Part shown: one piece after another, positions 58,309-64,000 of the stretch
How positions within the stretch are numbered: position 1 is the stretch's first letter
Layout of the letters: each line of letters starts with the position of its first letter
DNA from: Zizania palustris
Taxonomy: Eukaryota > Streptophyta > Magnoliopsida > Poales > Poaceae
Assembly (NCBI GenBank): GCA_019279435.1
Contig: JAAALK010000287.1
Span: forward strand, 25,544,162 to 25,608,161
Reading direction: 5' to 3'
Length of the DNA stretch: 64,000 bases
The notes under the pieces: generated by a model
What the model was told of the DNA's origin: nothing
What the model saw: only the letters and a program-made list of their open reading frames with translations
Database searches by the model: none
Position numbers and translations under genes: made by a program

Positions 58309-59384
58309 GGAGTCAGCCAGCCCAGTGGCTTGGAAGGAAGGAGAGCAATGGAGATCAGACTGGAGGAGAGAGAGAGAGACAAGGTGAGATAAGAGATGGA
58401 GAGGTGAGTTGAAGAGGAGGAAGGAAGCTTAAGTAGTTCCGTGCAACAGAACAAATGCATGTGAAAGCTTGGTCAAGCACTAGCTACTGCCGCTGTGGTC
58501 TCCTCCCCCTTGAAAAGAAATCCTATGAGAAACTGACTGTAGAGGGCAGTCGTTTGATCCAATCTATTCGATCGAGATCCGACAGTGCGGGAGGATGTTT
58601 CATACGCGGTGGAGCCTCCTTCACGGCAGTCAGTGGTGAGGCGTCACATTAGCCGAGACGGATTTTGTATCGTCGGATCTACATGAGATGGCTCGGATGG
58701 ACGACTACAGAGCACAGTCGGCTCCTCCGAAGTAGCTGTCCCCTCCCCTCTCATCCTTTTCTTTTCTGCTCACTGAAGATTGATAATGTTCAGGTATAAA
58801 AACAGTGCATCTGTGCATGTGATTTTGTTTCTGAATACTACCTCCTTGCAAGATCGCTGGAGTACTTGTTTCTGATTCATTTGAATCATCTGTTCATCAT
58901 GAGTGTTGTTCTATTTCTAGCTCCTTCGAACAGGAATTTATTTTACAGGATTTCAGTTCAAATCCTCTAAAATTAATTTAAAATTCACCTGTTTCAAAGG
59001 AGCCTTTACTGTACTCATGACCTTCCAGCATCCATATCAACCATACACAAAAGTAATGAAGTAAACAACATGAGAGGGGTGGATGCACAACATGGGCTTA
59101 CATTTCTGGATGAACATGCAAATTTTTTACATGGGATACAATTAATTTAATCAATCATAACCGGCAATACACGCACACTAATGTTTTTCATATATTTCAC
59201 AACAATTCAAATCTCCACAGCACAAATCAAACACAAACAAAAAACAGCAGAAAGGAATTAAGCGGTGGCATCACACACATGCTACATGTACGGTACTTGT
59301 GTTAATTAGTAGTAGTAATTAGCAGGCTTGTGTTGCCATTGATTAGCTGGTCGTCGGCGTTTGCATTCATGCATGCATGCGTCG
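58309..59384. other. Spacer between Ole e 1-type gene and SWEET gene
   Basis: It holds the Ole e 1-type promoter with a GA tract (58366-58380). A small TIR element lies at about 58918-59008 (CTCCTTCGAACAGGAA/TTCAAAGGAGCC ends). The SWEET 3' UTR is at the right edge. Confidence 0.45.
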
Positions 59385-61270
59385 TCAGATGGTCTTGACG
59401 TCGCCCTTGCGCGGCGTCCCGATCTCCTGCTCCATCCTGTGCAGCTCGGCCAGCACCGGGAGCGCGCTCGCCGGCAGCACGGCCACCGCGTGGGCGCCGG
59501 CGGCGGCCGCAAGCTCCACCTCCTCCGCCAGCTGCGCCGCCGCCGCGGTGTCGGCGGCCGTCGACGACGTCGGCAGGATCGTCAGGCCGCCGGCTGTCTT
59601 GGGCTTCCGGTAGCAGAAGTAGAGCCCCATCTGGATGCAGCCGAAGAAGAAGCCTCCAATGTTCGGAACCTGCAGCATACAAGAACTCAAAGAACATAGA
59701 AATCAAATCAAAGCTGTGTCTTGTTGATTAAAAAAGATAAAAACCTTTTCTTTTTTGATCCAAGAGAGTACTAATTCATCCTTCCACTAAATTATAAATC
59801 TTTTGACTTGTTTATAAGTTAACTTATCTAATTTGGACCAATTTTATAGAAAAATATAAAATAAAATTAGTTCCATTAAAACTAGCTAGATCAAAGCTAA
59901 AAAAAGTTTGATGAGTCGTAGTATAAAACTGAACGAGTAATTTGTACCGTGACGTAGAGGTCCTTGGTGAAGAGGCCGTAGAAGAACCAAGCGACGGCGC
60001 TGAGCGTGAGGAAGAAGGAGAGCGAGAAGGGCATGAACTCGGCGCTCTTCGTCTTCACCACCACGAGCTGAAAAGAGACACATCGGAGCAACGTACGTGT
60101 TGAACTAATCGATCATGCATGCTCTCAAATGCAAATACAATGCATGCACGCACGCACGAGCGGCTAGAGAGCTTGGATTATTACGATGACGCTCATGGGG
60201 GCGACGAAGACGGCCATGGAGAAGGCGAGGCAGATGCTGCCGAGCACCTTGACGCGGCGGGGCTCGGCGACGGCCACCACGGTGACGACGACGACGAGCG
60301 AGAAGGCCGCGACGTTGAGGAGCAGGAATGAGGCGAGCGTCCTGAGCCTCGCCGGCCTGGGCGCGTACACGAGGTAGACGACGATGTAGGCGGCCTCCAC
60401 CACGCAGCCGAAGGCGTTGATGGTGAGCAGCGGCGCCGAGCTCGTCTTCACCATCGCGTACAGTATCCACAGCGTGCAGCTGAAGAGCGCCACCACGTAC
60501 GGCACCGAGCTGAACCCCTCCGTCGACTTCTTCCTGCACACCCTCACGAACGTCGGCCTAGTCCACACACACACACACACCCAATTCATATATTAATATC
60601 ACAGTTCTTATTCTAAAATATAATTGGTATATATGAATTATATATATGATTTTCAACGTAGAATATCGACTATATATATATATCAACTATTTCATTATAT
60701 ATATCATCGATAATTATCAAGATGATCACATATAAAACTACCTTTAAATATCAGTGTAATTGTATATCGTGTAATTGTACGATGTGTATAACACTAGATT
60801 TAATGGTAGGCTTACTGAAGCTAATTTGGTATTATAGTTGTTGGTTTTTTTATAAAATTCATCAAGGTTTGAGAAATTAATCTACAAAAAAAGTCAAACG
60901 ATTTGTAACACGCAGCAGAGCGGTCAGCGGTGGAGGAGGTGACTTTTTTATAAGTCAACTATATAGAGCTGTGCGTGTGGCACTCACGTTGGCGCCAGGA
61001 ACACCAGGAACGAGAAGATGTTTCCTGTGGGAAATAACAAAACAGAGGTAAATAATTATAACATAATTGTAACCAAATCTAAATTTTGTTGGGAGACCAT
61101 GTGTCATGTCATGGTGCCAAGCAAGCAAATGCACAGATCGACATCCATCAATGCATGGTCAGCTTAGCTAGCTAGCATGCATGCATCATGCATGCGTGAT
61201 CGAGTTGCCTACCAAGAACCCCAAAGGCAGAGGCCCAAGGGTGATCCATGGAGAAGAGCCCTCCTGCCAT
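59385..61270 (-). CDS. SWEET11b: Clade III SWEET sugar transporter
   Basis: Exons 61270-61213, 61024-60988, 60557-60185, 60067-59948 and 59669-59385 join in frame to 290 residues. The start MAGGLFSMDHPWASAFGVLG is typical of SWEET11-type proteins. Two MtN3/saliva triple-helix repeats are visible: TPTFVRVCRKKSTEGFSSVP with YVVALFSCTLWILYAMVKTS, and KTKSAEFMPFSLSFFLTLSA with WFFYGLFTKDLYV and PNIGGFFFGCIQMGLYFCYR. Seven membrane helices are expected. The tail is Ala-rich and ends KGDVKTI. Clade III members export sucrose across the plasma membrane and serve phloem loading and pollen or seed nutrition. Rice members are targets of bacterial blight effectors. Exons 3 and 4 of the family are fused here. 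Gene order suggests SWEET11b rather than SWEET11. Confidence 0.9.
59778..59940. repeat. Stowaway-like remnant in the last SWEET intron
   Basis: CATCCTTCCACTAAATTATA with AATCTTTTGACTTGTTTATA matches the diverged left part of grass Stowaway/Mariner-like sequences. The right side ends ACTGAACGAGTAA with no clean terminal repeat. Confidence 0.45.
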
Positions 61271-61583
61271 TCTGGTTGCAACTTTGCAACACTGCCAATA
61301 TGATGAACAAAACTAGGGCCCAATTGAGCAGCTGGTACTGGTTACTATCTAGTGTAGGCCGGGTAGAGTTGAGAAGAGAGGTGTAGCTAGATCAGATATC
61401 TGTTCTTCTCCTTCCCAAGTGCTAAGAGTAGTAGCTAGGTCAGTATATTATTCAGAGGGGCAAACACCTAAAGATATATACGTATATATGCTACTAGCTA
61501 GCTAGCTATAGTTTCCTCAACTTCTGAACATGTTGCACTACTGAAGCCAATTCTTGTGTGCTTGGCATTGTGGAAGGAGCCCT

Positions 61584-61593
61584 GTATATATAG
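61584..61593 (-). promoter_or_regulatory. TATA box of the SWEET gene
   Basis: On the minus strand, CTACTATATATACAGG lies about 315 bp upstream of the start codon. A transcription start near 61555 would give a leader of about 285 nt. Confidence 0.5.
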
Positions 61594-61904
61594 TAGAGCT
61601 CCTGCTCTTTCTGGTAAGTACATTGTAAGCCGGTTTTGATATTTCGGTTTCGACTGCTACACGATAACCTTTAGTCTGATCTAATACCTAAAATTTAGTC
61701 TGCTATACTTTATGATTACGTTTAAGGAGAGATCTTGCTTGGGGTCGGGCCAGGTGCCTAAGTGCTTAAGTGGTCCTTGGAGACATGATTCACCAGTGGA
61801 CAGAGATATTATAGTACTGGCCAAGAAGGCTAGTTACCCTTTACTGACCCTGGAGGACTTAACATTGTCAGGAAAAGTTTGATCTGCCAAGAATCAGATA
61901 TATC

Positions 61905-61951
<47 letters not shown>

Positions 61952-64000
61952 TGTGATCAATCATATCAGAGTTAAGCAGTGTGTTGTATCATCTTCTCAA
62001 TGGAAAGATTGATCTTTTCCACCCGTGGTTATTATTTGCATGCGTGCGTGAGATGGATCCGTTTCCAGCGTCGTCGTCGTCGTCGTCTCCAGCTGCGTAT
62101 TTCATGCAGGACGCAAGTTGGACAGTGTGTCAGATCATCAGGAGTAGCAACACCTGCAGATGAATTACTCGTCGCGGGGCCCCAAAACCATTGGAGGATT
62201 TGCTGCTAGCTGCTACTATACCACTACACGTACTGTACTGTGCGTTTTAATTGCAAAGAATGCATCACACGGTGTGTAGTACTGCTCATCCATCCATGCA
62301 GCATGCATGCATGCATGCACACGGCAGTATAGCAGACGCATGCTGCTGCGCGCGGCGAGCTTAATCAGGCCTTTAATGGCGCCGGTGAGTGGCCATGGAT
62401 GGCCGGTGCAGTCAGTCAGTCAAAGGTTAGGCCTTTTAATTTTTTTCCCCCCTTCGATGATCCATCGGTGTGCTTGCTTGTCTGACCTGATCAGCAACAC
62501 TGCTAGCTAGCTGCATGTCACACATGTGCTCATGCACACAAACAATAATTCAGGGGCTTATATGTTCATGTGGATGTTTGATTCACCACACACACAGAGA
62601 GAGAGAGAGAGAGAGAAAGCTAGTAGCAGAGATGGCCAAAGTTAATTACCAGCTCAATCTAGCCTGCCTGGCCATCATCAGTAAGTTGCATATCACCATC
62701 ATGCATGCGAGCATGCCATGGGGTTGCTCGCTTGTTCAGTTGTTCTATCTTCCTCCTCCCTTCAACCTTTACAGCTGCAAATCACATTGCTCGCCACTTG
62801 TTGGATCGAGCAGCTTAATCAGCCAGTGTGTGCAAGCAAGCAGCTAGAGGGGAGCCTTTTCTGAATTCTTGGTGCGGTGGAGTGGAGGCGATGAAACGGG
62901 AATTTCTCGGTGCTTGTTTCACTGGCATCTGAAAAACTGCACTGCTGATTCTACTAGCTGCTGGTGAATAATGCAGCTGCCCAACCGTGCCTTTGCTTTT
63001 GTCCTAGAACAGCATGCTTGATCGAGATGGGGACGAAGCAGTGCAAAGCAGGAGCCCAGCATGCATCCATTGTTACTGATCAAGTGGAGTTCCTACGCAT
63101 GTAGCTGAAACCAAACCTGAAAAATGTTTTCTTCTGATATCATAACACTGCCGATCCATGGCATGTTTCTCAGGTATAACTGATGAGATGGACATGTTCC
63201 TGTGAGCACAACAAAAAATGAGGAGTTATTACAGTCTGACCAACTTGGTTACAGACTTACAGGGTTACCTGCACATTTACCATTAGTTACTTACACTATT
63301 AAAGTACTTTCAAATATTAATCTAACTATATGACATGTATAACACTTGAAAGTTATATGTGTTTGTTGTCCTAAAAACATATATATTCTTCTCATCTCAC
63401 TGTCGTTATCTCCACTTGGCTTGAAGGCACTTACCCGACCATATCCTCACCTTTGCCACATAATGGAATCTGCTCCTGTTAACTATTTGGATCGTGTGCT
63501 ATTTATGCACCATTGCTTGTATCCAAAGGGATCTGCAGGTCCAGGCACGCCTGGGTTTACCATGTACGTACTGTGAGATATCAGTTTCTTGGCTTTCTTG
63601 CGATGAACATTTTGATGTTTTCGGAATTCGGGTCAGCTGTAGTGGTGCTGCTGCTCGAGCTGGAGGCCAGTAAGCCACTGAAGCACTCACTGATGGCCTA
63701 CTCTGCTTTGCAAATTGCAATTTCACCCGGAGTTCATGATAGGGGAACACAGCCATTTTCCTGTTTGATTATTTGTCATGTGTTCTCTTCAACATGAATC
63801 CGATTTTCAGATTTCTGTATTTGTTGCCTGGCAGGCCGGATGGTTGCAACGGTTTTGATTGGGTGACACTGACAGATATTGCTCAGCTCAGCTCAGCTAA
63901 CTTGACCTAACAGAATGAATTAATGGTCTGGCCATATGATATCTACACCAATATGAAATGCAAAGTTATGCAAACTCACTCGCAAGTAGTTATGATGATT
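61594..64000. other. SWEET upstream region and unassigned sequence to window end
   Basis: A GA tract lies at 62598-62616. It precedes ATG at 62631 (MAKVNYQLNLACLAIIS), ending at a GTAAGT donor, a possible first exon. At 63463-63567 a frame MESAPVNYLDRVLFMHHCLY continues with PKGSAGPGTPGFT and looks protein-like, with an AG/GT pair inside. I recognise neither. No complete gene could be built. Confidence 0.3.
61918..61948. repeat. (TA)n microsatellite
   Basis: About 15 TA units. Confidence 0.85.

Overview
The window is nuclear DNA of a grass (Poaceae). The genes have GC-rich first exons and plant GT/AG introns. The repeats are grass types: CACTA, Stowaway and Tourist MITEs, a Helitron-like element, an L1-type LINE tail and an LTR element with an antisense gene. 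The gene order SPL - SEPALLATA-type MADS - peroxidase - RPL7A - clade III SWEET matches, from memory, the rice chromosome 9 block carrying OsSPL18, OsMADS8 and OsSWEET11b (sister to the SPL16-MADS7 block on chromosome 8). The proteins differ visibly from what I remember of the rice ones, so another grass or a wild relative is possible. I cannot name the species.

Layout. 1-3879 is the right-hand part of a CACTA element with a truncated TNP2-type transposase, a long hairpin and an array of subterminal palindromes. 3880-9000 is intergenic and repeat-rich. 9601-14774 is SPL18 (three exons, miR156 site). 17190-23972 is MADS8 (eight exons). 25893-27480 is a 5'-truncated LINE with its target duplication. 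28080-31211 is a Helitron-like composite. 31786-32154 encodes a small two-helix membrane protein. 35154-35427 is an NTF2 relic. On the minus strand follow a class III peroxidase (35816-37583), a p24 cargo receptor (38791-40733), ribosomal protein L7a/eL8 (42351-44473) and a SAUR (47570-48004). A pollen Ole e 1-type secreted-protein gene (49482-58308) is split by a complete 7-kb LTR element (50072-57058). A clade III SWEET sugar transporter (59385-61270) follows. I could assign no firm gene from 61271 to the end.

How the genes relate. This is not an operon or gene cluster; each gene has its own promoter. SPL18 and MADS8 are both developmental regulators of the panicle and flower and lie 2.4 kb apart in the same orientation. 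The other genes are housekeeping (RPL7A, p24) or cell-wall, hormone and sugar functions. The main unusual features are the LTR element in the intron of the Ole e 1 gene a few bases before the 3' splice site, the variable 27-bp arrays in its two LTRs, the antisense gene that is its only visible coding capacity, and the perfect 84-bp palindrome near the CACTA end. I found no CRISPR array, rRNA or convincing tRNA.
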